NCBI GenBank assembly: GCA_947179155.2
Contig: OX359274.1
Location: 43,815,064-43,879,063, forward strand
DNA: 64,000 nt
Source of the DNA: Hedera helix
Lineage: Eukaryota; Streptophyta; Magnoliopsida; Apiales; Araliaceae
Direction: 5' to 3'
This document shows, in pieces, positions 23,232-35,939 of the stretch. The notes under the pieces were generated by a model. That model was not told the DNA's origin, ran no database searches, and was given only the letters and a program-made list of their open reading frames with translations. The position numbers were made by a program, and so were the translations under genes. Positions within the stretch are counted from its first letter, which is position 1. Each line of letters begins with the position of its first letter.

Positions 23232-23470
23232 AAAAAGTACAATTAAAATCATGCAGATTCAGATTAGTGAGAAATAAAGAGAAAAGAAAATGAACCTGAA
23301 TGGGATGGAGGAGGAGGAGATAATAATGATCAGGAGGCCATTGATGGAGGTTGGGAGCTTCGGAGGTAATAAGGAGAAGGAAGTTTTGGAGAGAAAGCGA
23401 GGGAGCTCTTACGTTCTCCTTAAATTTCAGAGAGAGATTTTCCAGAAATGCTAAAATTATAATCCTAATA
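22522..23470 (-). other. Probable 5' leader of SAUR gene with a leader intron
   Basis: Upstream on the minus strand, about 23470-23296 is a CT-rich, leader-like stretch ending CATTCAG and followed by GTTCATTTTC (donor at 23295-23294). A matching acceptor GCAACTAG lies at 22535-22536, 13 bases before the ATG. The inferred 0.76-kb intron would include a poly-A/T run (about 22677-22702) and a long TA repeat (23147-23229). This is inferred from splice-like signals only. Confidence 0.4.
23147..23229. repeat. (TA)n microsatellite, about 83 bp
   Basis: An uninterrupted TA dinucleotide run within the likely SAUR leader intron. Length is probably polymorphic. Confidence 0.95.
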
Positions 23471-24139
23471 ATTGATTGATACTACTACTAATTGTAGTAA
23501 ATAAAATAATTCTGAACAACTAATTAACTTCCCAATGAGAACAATTCACAAGCTCTCTCCTAAATTCATTATTTGTCTCCAATTATTTTCTCTCTTTATC
23601 TGGATCGACCTACGTTTTCGGAGCTTCCTCTGTTTTTTTAATTTCTTTTTTGAGTATTAATTAAATACTTTCTCAGTCTTTCCAAAAATGTTTGTTTAAT
23701 AAAAAATAATATATATCGACAAATTTCATAAGTAAATTAGATTGTTCTGAACCATAAAAAAAATACGTAAATTTATTTTTATTTTTATAATATTTAATAT
23801 TGATATAAATTTATCGTCATATATAATAGGACTTTTATTCTATTATTGTGGTCAATGAGAAGTTCAAGTTTATCCTATACCAAATCAATACAGGTGCTTT
23901 ATAGAAAAAATCAATCTTCTCGATTTTTTCCTAGTTACTCTCTTAACTTAGACCCTAACGTCAAAATGTAATATTTTAACGAGTAATGCGTATTTCAAAT
24001 TTTTAGTCTGGGACTCAAATGATGTAATATTAAATATTTTATTTATATTTTATTGCATAATTAATTACAAGAAATGTATTTAACTATTATAATAATAATA
24101 TATTATTTGAGATACTTTTTGATGTTAAGAAATTGAGAC
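23471..24139. other. Intergenic, probable SAUR promoter side
   Basis: AT-rich, with a stretch at 23560-23600 rich in CTCT. A Stowaway-like start (ACTTTCTCAGTCTTTCCAAA near 23666) hints at a small MITE. No gene seen. Confidence 0.45.
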
Positions 24140-25042
24140 GTAGAGGTGAAAATGATCTCAAGCCAAGTAAAAAAATATTTTACTCAAATTTTACTCGAAA
24201 CTTTTAAAAAGTATTGGTATTGGTATTTGAATTCAAATACAATTTTACAATCTTTATTCATATTCGAGTTCGACTTGTTTTATTGTACTTGAGTTCAACT
24301 CGACTTGACTCATTTTTTAGTCAAGTTACTCGCGAACATTTGAGATATATATGAATCAGAACTAGATAACTTATATTATGACAATGTAGATAAAATTAAC
24401 TCAGTCAACTATTTAGAATAATTTAAATTTGAACTCTTCAAACAAGATCTCGAGCTTTTATAAAAATAATTAATGAGATAATATTATCATTCTTGAATTA
24501 ATTGATGGACATATTCGAAAAACATAAAAACTCTTTTCACTTCTCAAAGTATGTGAAGAATTTAATTGTTGAATACTTTATATTAAAAAGGCTTGTTACG
24601 TGTTGCGACAAATTTATACCAAATTACAACTGAAAAACTTATTAATACATAGGATTTGATATAATTATAAGAATGTCCCACTTATTATACATATATTCAA
24701 AAAAATTATCACTAATATTTATCTACGTATGTAACTGACAATCAAAAAGTTGATGTACACATTCGTAATATATATCATATTTTTATATTAAATATATCGA
24801 GTATATTTGATACTATATACAAGTAAGGATTAATAAACTTGTATCTAGTAAAGATCAGTGAGAAAAATTCGATATTCTAAATAAACGAACAGTAGGCGAC
24901 TCAATTCAACTCATATAAATGTCTGAATATTAAAATGAATTCAAATTCGACTCATTTAAATATCGAATCAGAGTATTGTTCAAATTTTTTGAATTGATCT
25001 CGAATTGAGTATTAAACCAATCAAGTTCATTTTCAGCCCTAT
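24140..25042. mobile_element. hAT-like MITE, about 900 bp
   Basis: The ends are inverted: TAGAGGTGAAAATGATCT at the left and, reversed from the right, TAGGGCTGAAAATGAACT. Flanks ATTGAGAC (24132-24139) and AATGAGAC (25043-25050) match at 7 of 8 bases, the size expected for a hAT target duplication. The interior repeats variants of CGAGTTCGACTTG and CAACTCGACT. No coding capacity. Confidence 0.7.
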
Positions 25043-28000
25043 AATGAGACACCAAACATAACCTACCTTAATATACACTTTTAGTAAATTAAGAAAAGAA
25101 AAGAGTGGACGAGTTATTAAATAAGTTTAATTATACTCATTTGTGTACTTATAACAATGTATTTTAAAAAAATAATAATAAACTTCACCTACGTGTACTT
25201 TTAAGATTAAATTAATCTTTGTGTATATTTCGAGTTTTTGATTTGTTATAAGTTATAACAATAATGATATTGTCAAAATAAATATATATTTAAGCATATT
25301 TTTATAATTATTTTAATTTTAATCAACACTTATTATTCTGACAGAATAATTTTTGCTTTGATATTTTATACTGCCACAATGATAAAATGTTTTAATGATA
25401 CTAGACTGGTAAAATTGGCCCGGGTCAGATTGTTTGTCAAAAAGCGAGTTTTGGGTCTTCAAATTTTGGCCTCTAAAAATTTGGGCCAATTTTTATTTTA
25501 TTTTATTGTTTGACATCATTGACAAAAAAATTTGTTAACTTTTTTGTGAGTATATTAACCAGTTGTTTGAGGTACATTCCATTCATTTGTTAAGTTAGTG
25601 TTGTATGTTAAGGAATTACATAATTAGAGCTAGACAGCTAGTATTTGTTTTAAGATTGCATATGTTTTTATTCTTGATAGGAAAAGACAAATGAGCAGAT
25701 TCAAAGTACCTCACTGCTATGAGAACCATAACTGAAGCATATTTATCACTTATCAACACTAGATTTGCCACATATCTTTTGATTATGTTCTATATTTAGA
25801 ATTCGTATATCCTAGTCTTAATGACACGATTGTTTGCTAACTATGCAATTGTATTAGATGGCAAAAGATTCTCTGTAATTAAAATTTTTTATATTTTTAT
25901 GACGAGACCTATGTCGACAGTTTTTAAAATTTATGGAGATAATATGTCCTGTCGTTGTAGCCCTACAAAAAAATAGAGCTATGATGATGACACATACTGT
26001 CGTCATACACCTTAAAAATCGTCTATAGACCTTAACATAAAAAAATAAAAAAATTAGTTACAAAAAAGTTAGTAACGTATTGGCTGCACCTGGTAATTGG
26101 TTGAGTTTTGAATGCCTATAAAACATACTCCTATTATCTATAAATCAATTTCTTTTTATTAATAAGTGCAAAAAGAATTAATGAAAATATTACCCTAAGA
26201 ATTCTTTCATTCACAAGTATTATGATACTTTGGATGGTGACTGAACAAACAAGATTCTCTCCTTTTTTTTTTTTTTTCTGATGTTATCATTTTACATTTT
26301 ACTTGTCAAAGTTATTGTTTTGTTTGACATGAGAATTTTTCATAGACTTCTTGTTTCTTCAATTATTCATTTTCAAATTATGAAAATGGTTTGCAGGCCA
26401 CAAATTTTATTTTTTCAGTTCACAAAAAATTAAACCGTTTTGATCCGATTCAGCAATAATCCGATTTATCGGTGACTCAACCCGTTTGTCAAGTCCAGGT
26501 CTATTTATGATACCTAAAAAATAAAAGAAGGTGTTTATAGCCTTCGAGAAGTTCAATGTAACACGTGTCAATGTAGTGTGCGGTTGAATGTTTAGCAGTG
26601 CAAATTACGGTTGCTGCTTTTTGGACCTTTCTTTCTGGCAGATCCATTCTAACTTGTGACAGCCTTGCTGGGTCCCACTTAATTCATTTTTATTTATTTT
26701 TCTTATTCTATTGTTACTAATAATTGGGGATCCTTGCTTTCATCGTGGATCAAAGATTTGAGCCAATATGCTCATTTTGGAGCCTCTGGGGAAATATTTT
26801 AAGGTTTGCAGGCTGGAATGCTAAGAAACATAGTCAAACACATTTCTAAAGCCCAATGTTTAAATGCCCAATGCTAAAGGTTTTTCATTATTTTAAGGAT
26901 GGACTAAATTGCAAGTTGGACCTTCATCAAAACAATGCTATAATGTGCTGAGTGACTTTATCATTCTAATAGCGAAGGTTATTGACAATATCAAAATAAT
27001 AATTATGTTGTCAGAGTAATAAGTATCGTTAAAAATATAATCTATTATTAAAATAAGTATAAAAATATCGTTAAATGCATATTTATTTTAACAATATAAA
27101 TATTATTTTACTATTATCAACAGACACAGTTGAAGGTTATCAACATCAAACCAACAAATCATAGGTAATGGATAATGATCTTTTTGATGCGGAAGATGCA
27201 TATTTTTTAATGCAGTAAAATTAGGAGAACTAGGCTTAAACACATGCATGATACAATAAACAAATATTTTATATTCTAATAAAATTGGAAATATCTTACT
27301 TAGATCACACTCGAAAATAAACACTCCCTCCATTCAAAAAGGCAAAAAAAATCATGAAAATTTTGACTTTAGCATAGTTAATTGCCTAGTCATTCTATAT
27401 ATTACAATAAAAATATGTTAGTAGATCAGATGTGATAGTCAAATGATAAAAATGTCTCTCTCTATTGTGTAAGGCGATTACAAGCTCGAATTCACCCCTC
27501 AACAAAGTCATAGTTAACCTAGGCCTAATATGAAGAATGCAAAATTTTCTTCTAGTTCCCATCCTGGCCCTTTTTCTAGGTTTCCCCCAATCTCTATAAT
27601 GAAATATGTCCCTAAAATATTTTTGTCACAATATAAATACTTTTCATTAAATACTTTTCATTAATATACAAAATTCAATAATGACTTGTAAGTACATTAT
27701 TTTTGAATTGACTAACATTAATTTTGAGACAAATGAGCATTTAATTCCATGGTTATGAGAGTTAGCTAGGTGGATGGCTAATATCATGTATAGTACGAAT
27801 TCTGACTTTTCTTGGAAGCACACGTTACAATTTAATCACTCGGAGTCCTTCCTAACGTTGAATCAATAATAGGAGAGAAAACTACCTCATGTCCTAAAAA
27901 AGTTGTAACAAAAAAAACTGGTGAACTGAAAGGTTAGATTCTCATCTATTAATACACCTTTTGGCCTTTTCTTTGCTGTTTTGGTTGGTAGAGTTGAACA

Positions 28001-28049
28001 AAATCGAGAAACCCTTAATTGGTGTGACTTAGTAGTGCAAATACAGTCT
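25043..28049. other. Gene-free AT-rich DNA with transposon debris
   Basis: No supported gene. A GGCCCGGGTCAG block at 25418-25430 and an inverted-looking GACAAACGGGTTGAGTC-type block near 26478-26494 could be the ends of a decayed hAT-like element of about 1.1 kb. At 25905-26060 there are degenerate GTCGTCATA/TGTCGTTGTA motifs. A Stowaway-like start (CTCCCTCCATTCAAAAA) lies at 27325. The short open frame 27103-27333 (minus) has no recognised relative. Confidence 0.45.
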
Positions 28050-28570
28050 CATTTTTATTATATAAGTCGTTTAAAATATAATTATACATATTAAAAAATC
28101 TTATTAATATTAATATTAGGTAATTAATGTTAGTTTTAAATTTTATTATAATTCATACATTAATTAATTACTCATCCTCCTTCTCTCTCTCTTAATTACT
28201 TCATCTTTAAAGGTAAAGTAGAAAATAATTAATTTTTTTCTCCTAAATATATGTAAAACGTCTTATATCTTGAAAAGAAAAAAACTTTTAAAACCATCTA
28301 TATAATACTCAATCATTTCCATTATATAGGTCATTTTAGAAAGAAAAAAATTATTTCTAAAATATAAGACGTTTTATATATATTTAGGAGAAAAAATCTT
28401 ATTATTTCTTACTTTACCTTTAGAGTAATTGATAGAGAGAGAAAAATGAATAATTAATTAGTGTATGAGTAGTAATAAAATTTTAAATTAATATTAATTA
28501 CTTAATATTAATATTAATACAAAAAATTAAAATATATAATTATATCTTAAATGATTTATATAATAGGAAG
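28050..28570. mobile_element. Head-to-head MITE pair forming a large inverted repeat
   Basis: Left arm about 28055-28285 and right arm about 28340-28570 are imperfect reverse complements. They share TATTATATAA(G/A)TC at the tips, TTAATTAATTACTCAT with CT-rich sequence in the middle, and CTCCTAAATATAT and ACGTCTTATAT near the centre. A singleton of the same family lies at 29995-30275. The centre (28286-28340) contains another start-like CCATTATATAGGTCATTTTA. Confidence 0.75.
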
Positions 28571-29495
28571 GGCGGGGCAGAAAGAATAGAGTAGTACCAT
28601 TGAATTGCTTCATTCCCCTGCAAATCTAATTTGGAATTTTGAGATACTGAGGAATTTAAGACGCCATCAAAATCACCCTAATGCCAACAAAATTTGAGAT
28701 AAGAGAGATGATGTAAGATTTTTGCTTGATTAGGAAGATATCTACCCAAAAAAATTCTAGAAGCCCATCAATTTTATTCACCATGCAATAGATTTGCACT
28801 CCATTTGGCTAACTTGCCGACACGGGTTCTCGAACACTTTTCGTTTTAAAATTTAAAATATATTTATAAAATAATTTTTTTATATAAAATTTATTTTTTA
28901 ATATATCCTTACATTAATTAAAAATTAAAAATTAAAAATAATAACACAATATTATGCAATTGCTGCATGGAAATAAAAATTAAGTTGTTCTTTTTTTTGT
29001 TAATTATACTGAAATTTAAATACATTCGTATATTTTATATTTTGACATTTTAAGTCTTAATTATTCGACTTTATGATTATTATGAGTTATGTAATATCAA
29101 TCGGGCCAATTAAAGGCTTTCGGCATTAAGTAGTTTGTATTGTGTATTGCCATAATGCCATGTGAAGAATATTTAAGGTGACATTAGTTTTACCTCCCTT
29201 CCTATAATTAGAATCTTATTTAACCTTTTTGACTGTTTTTAACTGTATTAAAATTTCCTTAGGAAATCGATAAAATAAATATGGTTATCCTAGCTAGGAT
29301 TGATTATTCAGCATATTTTTTCCTATAATATTAAATATTAATACTAAAATTTGTGATAAAGAACTAATATTAAAAAATTATAATTTGTGATAAAGAACTA
29401 ATATTAAAACAAATTATGATACAAGGGGCGATTTACAATGTGTGTGTACATGTTTATGAGATAGAACAACTAATTTTCATGAACCCAAAATTAAT
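28571..29495. other. Intergenic, nothing recognised
   Basis: AT-rich, with simple A/T runs and a short direct duplication around 29350-29410 (TTTGTGATAAAGAACTAATA twice). No gene seen. Confidence 0.5.
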
Positions 29496-29872
29496 TACTC
29501 CCACCACTTTATAAAAAGTGTTCCATTCATAAAGTATACAAATGTCGCAAAGATGTTAATTTTTGTTCTATTTTTATTAAATTAGTACCCATTAAATTAA
29601 AATTTTGATGATAAATTTAAGAATATCATCGCATTTATTATTATTATTATTATTATTATTTAGTAATATAACTGTAAATTAACATTTATTTCAATAATAA
29701 AAATAATATTTAATATTATCACGTCAACGGTCTTTGACAAAAAATTTATTTTTTATAAAAAAAAAATTAGATACAATAACTTAATTATAAAAAAAGTAAG
29801 TACAATAATATATATATAAATTAAAGTCGAATACAGTGAAAAAAAATTAATTTAACCCAAGAGGTGGGAGTA
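29496..29872. mobile_element. Stowaway-like MITE, about 377 bp
   Basis: Terminal inverted repeats TACTCCCACC and GGTGGGAGTA with TA at each end, as in Tc1/mariner-derived Stowaway elements. The interior is AT-rich with a (TTA)n run at about 29637-29660. Confidence 0.75.
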
Positions 29873-29994
29873 GTATATATACACGTGAAAAACTTAAATA
29901 ACTCGTTGACTCAATGTTAATCATTAATTGTAATTTCATTAATGTGTAACTCTATGAGAAATTTAGTTAAAGTGTCAGAAAATAAACAAAAATT

Positions 29995-30275
29995 ACTATT
30001 CCTTCGTTTTCATTACATATAAATTATTTTAGAAGAATTTTTTTATATAATATAATACGTTTTATATATATCTAGAATAAAAAAATTAATCATTTTTTAC
30101 TTTATCTCTAAAAAAATAAAAGAATTGAGTAAGTGGAGGAAGAGTAATTAATTAGTGCATCTATAGTAATAAAATTTCAAACCAACATTAATTACGTAAT
30201 ATTATAATTAATAAAAAAAATTAATATTTATGATTATTTCTTAAACGACTTATATAATAGAAAGTAGAGAGTACT
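29995..30275. mobile_element. MITE, single copy of the 28050-28570 family
   Basis: Shares CGTTTTATATATAT, TTTACTTTATCTCTAAA-type and TTAATTAGTGCAT(C/G) blocks with the right arm at 28340-28570 and ends AAACGACTTATATAATAG. It is absent from the equivalent place in copy C, so it inserted after the segment was duplicated. Confidence 0.65.
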
Positions 30276-31119
30276 ACTTAAAGGTGTTCATCGGTAAATT
30301 ACAGATCTGGTACCGAAAAATTGTACCGGTATCGAATTCAAAATATCGCAAAAGCAAGAACTGGTACCGGTATCGAATTATCGATTTCGCTACCAGTTCG
30401 GAACAAATTCTTTACGATTTTTCGGTTATACCGATTAATAATATTTATAATTATAATTTATAAATAATAATTATATATTAATTTATTTATAAATTATAAT
30501 AATATATATAATTATTATATTAGTATACATATAAATAAATTAATATATAATTATTCTTTATAAATTATAATAATATATATAATTATCAAGTAATTATTAA
30601 GTAACTAAATAATAATTAAGAATTGAAAAATTATCTTAATTCTAAAATTAAGTAATTTCAGGTGCAGACTGCAGGAATATGTGACAGTGTGACACTCACA
30701 TATCAATTCCCTATTTTAATGGTGGGGTTGTTCACATATTTTCCGAGGCTTCTAAACCAGGGCAGTACTAATATGACTTAATTTAAATCTAAGTTCTTAA
30801 TTGCTACTTAATTATAGAAAAGAGGTGCGGGTCAAATCCGCGACCAAATCGGATCAACTGAAGGTCAGTCCGTCTGATATTTCAATGGAAAGTGACAATG
30901 GATACTAGTGGTCAAGAGTTAATAATAATGCCAAAATTTATAATTATTGAGTAGCGCATGCATAAAACCCGACACCTATGTTAAATAGTTCAATTCAACC
31001 ATCAACTAGAAATAATGTTGCTTTAGAACATTCATGCATGCACCATGCACCAAGTTTTAATTTAAAATATTTAAGGAATTAATAAATATCCATAACGATT
31101 AAACATTACTCTCTGTTTT

Positions 31120-31123
<4 letters not shown>

Positions 31124-31197
<74 letters not shown>
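31124..31197. repeat. (TA)n microsatellite, about 74 bp
   Basis: Uninterrupted TA run. Copy C has a short A-run at the same place (about 34962). Confidence 0.95.
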
Positions 31198-31199
<2 letters not shown>

Positions 31200-31689
31200 C
31201 ATTTATAAGATTTGCAAATATTAGGGATATACTTTTGTTCTATGCTTGCCCTTACAAAAAATTTCCAGCATATCTGTTTCAAACAAAATGTCACATTTAA
31301 CTTTGATCCTAATTAATGCAAAATCCTATAAATCAAATTGTAATGTGATTTTTTTCATTTATGAAATAAAATTTGCAACTAGTAATACATTTTAAGTAAT
31401 TTACAATATTAACTGTTGTATAAAACAAAGTCAAATAAATTCAAATGAATTTAAATTTTAGAATTTAGTAAATTGATCAAAAAAAGTTTAAATAGAACTG
31501 TTTTTGTGAAAAAAATGGGGCAATTTATTAGTTTAGTATTGATGACATATATAATGATAAAACTATAATGCCGTACTTGAATGTCTTGTGTTATTTTATA
31601 TTAATATCACCTAAAAATACCTCTTCTAAGAAAAAAAGAAGAAGGAAAATTAGACTTTTCTGTCTGTGGAATACATGGAGTAAGAGGCG

Positions 31690-32242
31690 GGGGCGGATCT
31701 AGCCCCTTGCTTTAGTGGAGTCAATTTTTTTTTTTATAAAAATCCAATAAAAAAATTAATTTCAAATTAAATAATACTCAAATATTATTTATAATAATAT
31801 TTTTTAAGACTTTATTGCTTGAAATTATTACATGATAGTCTCATTTTTAATAGCTGCAAAAATATTATGTTCAATATACGTTACTAAAGAATCATTTATC
31901 CACTCATCTCTGAATAATTTTTATTTGGGGTCAATTTGCAAAAATATCATGATACTCTCATTTTTAATAGTTGCAAAAATCCACAAGCAAATATTAAATT
32001 TATGAAATTACAAAAAAGATAAAGGTAAAAATAAAATAAAAAAATTAACAGGTCAATGTTATAACTAGAAGACTAGAATAAAAAGAGTAGAATGAATACA
32101 AATTTAAAATAACTAATAAATTTTTAATCTAAAATTTTATATTTTTACTAAATATTATAAAAAATAAAATAAAATTTGACTCCCAAAAAATTCAATGGGG
32201 TGAATATATTGCCCACCACTGCCCATAATCTAGATCCGCCCA
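31690..32242. mobile_element. MITE with GGGCGGATCTAG ends
   Basis: Left end GGGGCGGATCTAGCCCC and right end CTAGATCCGCCC are inverted. The element splits a block that is continuous in copies B and C (GCATGG(C/G)GTAAC(T/G)GGGAAGAAGC), so it is a younger insertion. The interior is AT-rich and has a repeated TGATA(G/C)TCTCATTTTTAATA block. Confidence 0.75.
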
Positions 32243-32275
32243 TGGTAACAGGGAAGAAGCTAAATCATAATTGGA

Positions 32276-32545
32276 GTAATTTATTAGTACAATAATGATG
32301 ATATTTATAATAATAATAATAATAAATTATGATGTTAAAATTGAGTATATTGTATTATTTTATATTAATATTAATAAAAAAATGACTCTTTTAAATAGAA
32401 AAAGGGAAGAGAGGGTGGGTTGGGGGAAGAAGAGAGAAGGAAGGAAAATTTATTGGACTTTTTTGTGTGGAACGCATGGCGTAACTGGGAAGAAGCTAAA
32501 TCATATATATAACAAACCAGGGTCACTTGAGGATTTTATTATTAT
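32276..32545 (+). repeat. Duplicated segment, copy B (short third copy)
   Basis: Repeats only the distal 270 bp of copies A and C. It runs from TTTATTAGTACAATAATGAT through GGACTTTTTTGTGTGGAACG to AACAAACCAGGGTCAC, immediately after copy A. An open frame across it (32295-32582) and the matching frame in copy C (35481-35708) share a SGKR/REGR-WTFLCGTHGVTGKKLNH-type peptide, but low complexity and lack of a known relative argue against a gene. Confidence 0.75.
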
Positions 32546-33237
32546 TATTATTTTATTTTTTATTCATTCCACCCAAAGGTAGCATTATGTTTAAGTTCAT
32601 TCATGTAAATAAAGGGGGCAGTAAGTAAGAGTATTGGTTAGCTGTGCCTTTCAATTTCAAATTAAATTCCAACGAAGTTGGTGTAATTAAAATAAAATAT
32701 TAAAATTTATGTATATTGTGAGGAGGGATTGGTTCAAAGATGTATATACTATTATATAAGAATTTCCATTCAAATTCCAACATACAAATAAAAACGCGTT
32801 TAGATTGAAGAAATAAAATGAGTGAAATAATAAAATAATAAAGGGAATATAATAGAAAGTACTGGAATGATTTATTTTATTTTAGCTGAAACGAGTTATT
32901 TCATCATCTCCTACAAAGAATAAAATTCATAAATTTGAAAAGAATGAGAATGATTCATTCTATTTTATTGAAACAACCAAACATAATTTTTTTATTTATT
33001 TTATAAAAATGAGTCATTTCATTCATACTTTTATTTTTCCATTCCAAACGTGACATTAATATACTCATCCTTCTCTAATTTCTTGTTTGAACCTAAATGC
33101 AATATTATTCTATACCAATTTATTATTAGAATCACTTCGTGTTTGTTAAATGTGTTAAACATTTTACTTAATTTAGTTTTCTCACAATACAAGAGAGGGA
33201 TAATATGTGTTCTTCTGTTTTTAAAAATATGCCTTTA
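32546..33237. other. Intergenic spacer between copies B and C
   Basis: AT-rich. At 32790-33055 a decayed MITE is likely: GTTTAGATTGAAGAAATAAA at the left and reversed GTTTGGAATGGAAAAATAAA at the right. No gene. Confidence 0.45.
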
Positions 33238-33525
33238 ATACTCCCTCTATGCCAAGATAAAAGTCGTATTACTATTTTAACTAATTTTAAATTAAATGTC
33301 TATTTACTTTAAATAATTTATATTTTATAATAATTTGTCTATAATGTCCTTAATATTAATTGTCATATTTCTATTCTCTATGTATATTTATATAGTATTA
33401 TTAATCATGTGTAGAAAATTATACAATTAAATGAGAATTTAAATATGGACAATTTTATCATTTTATCTTCTTTTTTAATATTCGCAAAAAATTAACCAGA
33501 ACTTTTATCTTGAGACAATGAGAAT
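33238..33525. mobile_element. Stowaway-like MITE
   Basis: Starts TACTCCCTCTATGCCAAGAT, followed by AAAAGTCGTA. The right end reversed gives CTCATTGTCTCAAGATAAAA, followed by GTTCTGG. These are diverged inverted ends with an AT-rich interior and no coding. Confidence 0.6.
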
Positions 33526-33585
33526 AATTAATATTTTATTTTTAAAAAAATATCTAAAAATACACAAATAAATTATCCAGTCAAG

Positions 33586-35670
33586 CACAAGAGGTAGGAG
33601 TAGTATATACACGTGAAAAAAGTTGGTTAATTCGTTGAGTCAATGTTAATCATTAATCGTAATTTCATTAATGTGTAACTCCATAAGGAAATTAGTTAAA
33701 GTGCCAGGAAAATAAACAAAAATTATTACTAAAAAAAAATTGGAAAAAAATTTCTTGATTTATTTTTCTACTAGTAATTCCACCCTTCCAAACAAGAATA
33801 CTTGCATTTGACTTCAATTAATAATTTGTTTATGATTTTTTTATTATAATATATATTTTATAAAATTATATCTTAAGAAGAAAATTATTTTCAACATTTA
33901 GAATTTAATGCAAAAGTTAAAATGTGCGTGTATAAGCAACTAATAAAAAAATGCAAATGGGAGACATTGATTCTAGAATTATGATGAGTAATTATTAAGT
34001 AACTAAATACTCCAATAATTAAGAATTGGAAAACTATCATAAATTAAGTAATTTCAGGTACAGACTGCAGGAATATTTGTGACATACACATTGAAACTAC
34101 CTTCTTCTAATTAATTAGTCATGGCTGCTGCACAGAACCGATCATGTTCCTAAACGTGGAGCATATAAGTATTTGTCTATGATAAGTATGAGACAATTGG
34201 AAGCTCTGTACAGCCACAAATAATAAATAAATTAATGTGAATTAGGTGATCGGTTATTTTCTTGAAAAAATTAATTTGATAGTGGGGGTTGTTCACATAT
34301 TTTCCGAGGCTGCTAAACCTATAACACAAATAAAACTATTCCAAATTCATAACAGTTAGTCAACACATATCTGTAAATTAGCGTAGCCTAAAATTATAAA
34401 ATTTATTCTTTGTAATCATTGCAAATTAGTGATCTGTAACTGTTATTTTTATATTATAACTGTTATCGTTAAAGTTATGCATTTCTTTAGATAAAATATA
34501 AACTTTGTATAAAGTATCCAGTAAAATCAATAAAAATATGTGTTCAAAATTCTCATTAAATGTGTTTTGTGTCTTATTTTTCTATAAAACCGGGGCAGTA
34601 GTAATATAACTTAATTTAAATCTCAGTTCTTAATTGCTACCTAATAATAGAAAGGGGGTGCGGGTCAAATCTGCATCAAATCGGACTAACTGAGGACCAG
34701 TCAGTCTGATATTTCAATGGAAAGTGACAATGGATACTACTGGTCAGTAGTTAATACTAATGTCAAAATTTATAATTAGTGAGTAGCGCATGCATAAAAC
34801 CCGACACCTCTGCTAAAATAGTTCAATTCAACCATCAGCTAGAAAATAATGTTGCTTTAGAATATTCATGCATGCAGCCATGCACCAAGTTTTAATTTAA
34901 AATATTTAAGGAATTCATAAATATTGATAACGATTAAACATTACTCTATGTTTCAAAAAAAAAAAAAACATTTAAAAGATTTGTAAATATTAGGGATATA
35001 CTTTTGTTCCATGCTTACTCTTAAAAAAAATATTCCATCATATCTGATTTCAAACAAAATGTCACATTTAATTTTGATCTTAATTAATGCAAAATCCTAT
35101 AAATCAAATTGTAATGTTATTTTTTTTATTTTTGAAATAAAATTTGCAACTAGTAATATATTTTTAGTAATTTACAATATTAACCGTTTTATTAAACAAA
35201 ATCAAATAAATTCACATGAATTTAAATTTTATAATTTAGTAAATTGATCAAGAAAAGTTCAAATAGAACTGCTTTTGTGAAATAGATGAGGCAATTTATT
35301 TGTTCAGAATTGATGACATATATAATGATAAAATTATAAAACTGATATTTTCACATAATTTTTTAATATTTTCACAAGAAAAATGTTGTTATAGATATCT
35401 AACGACGGTTTTGACCGTTGCTATAAGTCTATAGTGATAGTTTATTAGTACAATAATGATATATATATAATCAAATTATCATGTCAAATTTGAGTATATT
35501 GTATTATTTTATATTAATATCAATAAAAATTGACTCTTCTAAAGAGAAAAAGGAAGGAGAGAGTGGGAAAAGAGCGGGATGGAAAATTTTTTGGACTTTT
35601 TTGTGTGGAACGCATGGGGTAACGGGGAAGAAGCTAAATCATAAATACAACAAACCAGGGTCACCCGAGG
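33586..35670 (+). repeat. Duplicated segment, copy C
   Basis: Partner of copy A (see 29856-32275), with an extra unmatched part at about 34085-34250 and 34320-34600. It ends with GACTTTTTTGTGTGGAACGC, then GTAACGGGGAAGAAGCTAAA and the block AACAAACCAGGGTCACCCGA. No intact gene is visible, so what was duplicated is unclear. It may be the flank of a lost gene. Confidence 0.8.
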
Positions 35671-35939
35671 ATTTTTTATTTTATTATGTAAAATGTTGCA
35701 AACATTGAGTGCAATATTATTTACATGCGTGAAGCCATTTAAATTCGGTAATTTTTTTAATATATATACATTAAACCCTCTTACTAGACTCTCTGATTTA
35801 ATTCGTCGGTAGGAAGTAGTAATACCTTAGAAAACTGGTCTACGCTGAAAACAATTACTTATAATTTTTTTAAAAAGGACTGTAATTGCAAGACAGAAGT
35901 GGACCCAGTCCCCATAATGGAATAGCTTCTCTCCTTTTC

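Larger units (their letters stand above)
29856..32275 (+). repeat. Duplicated segment, copy A (interrupted by MITEs)
   Basis: Matches 33586-35670 in order and orientation. Shared blocks include GAGGT(G/A)GGAGTAGTATATA at the start, CAGACTGCAGGAATAT (30666 and 34060) and TTCACATATTTTCCGAGGCT (30730 and 34293). Later ones are AGGTGCGGGTCAAATC (30827 and 34657) and CATGCACCAAGTTTTAATTT (31043 and 34880). Copy A has picked up a MITE at 29995-30275, hAT-like debris at 30285-30440, a TA run at 31124-31197 and a MITE at 31690-32242, none of which is in copy C. No intact gene is visible in it. Confidence 0.8.

Noticed and set aside
32295..32582. Shared peptide frames in copies B and C (also 35481-35708) as a small gene family
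   Set aside because: The start context is low-complexity ATA/AAT, the shared peptide is short, and copy A's version is split by a MITE and differs. DNA duplication alone explains the similarity.
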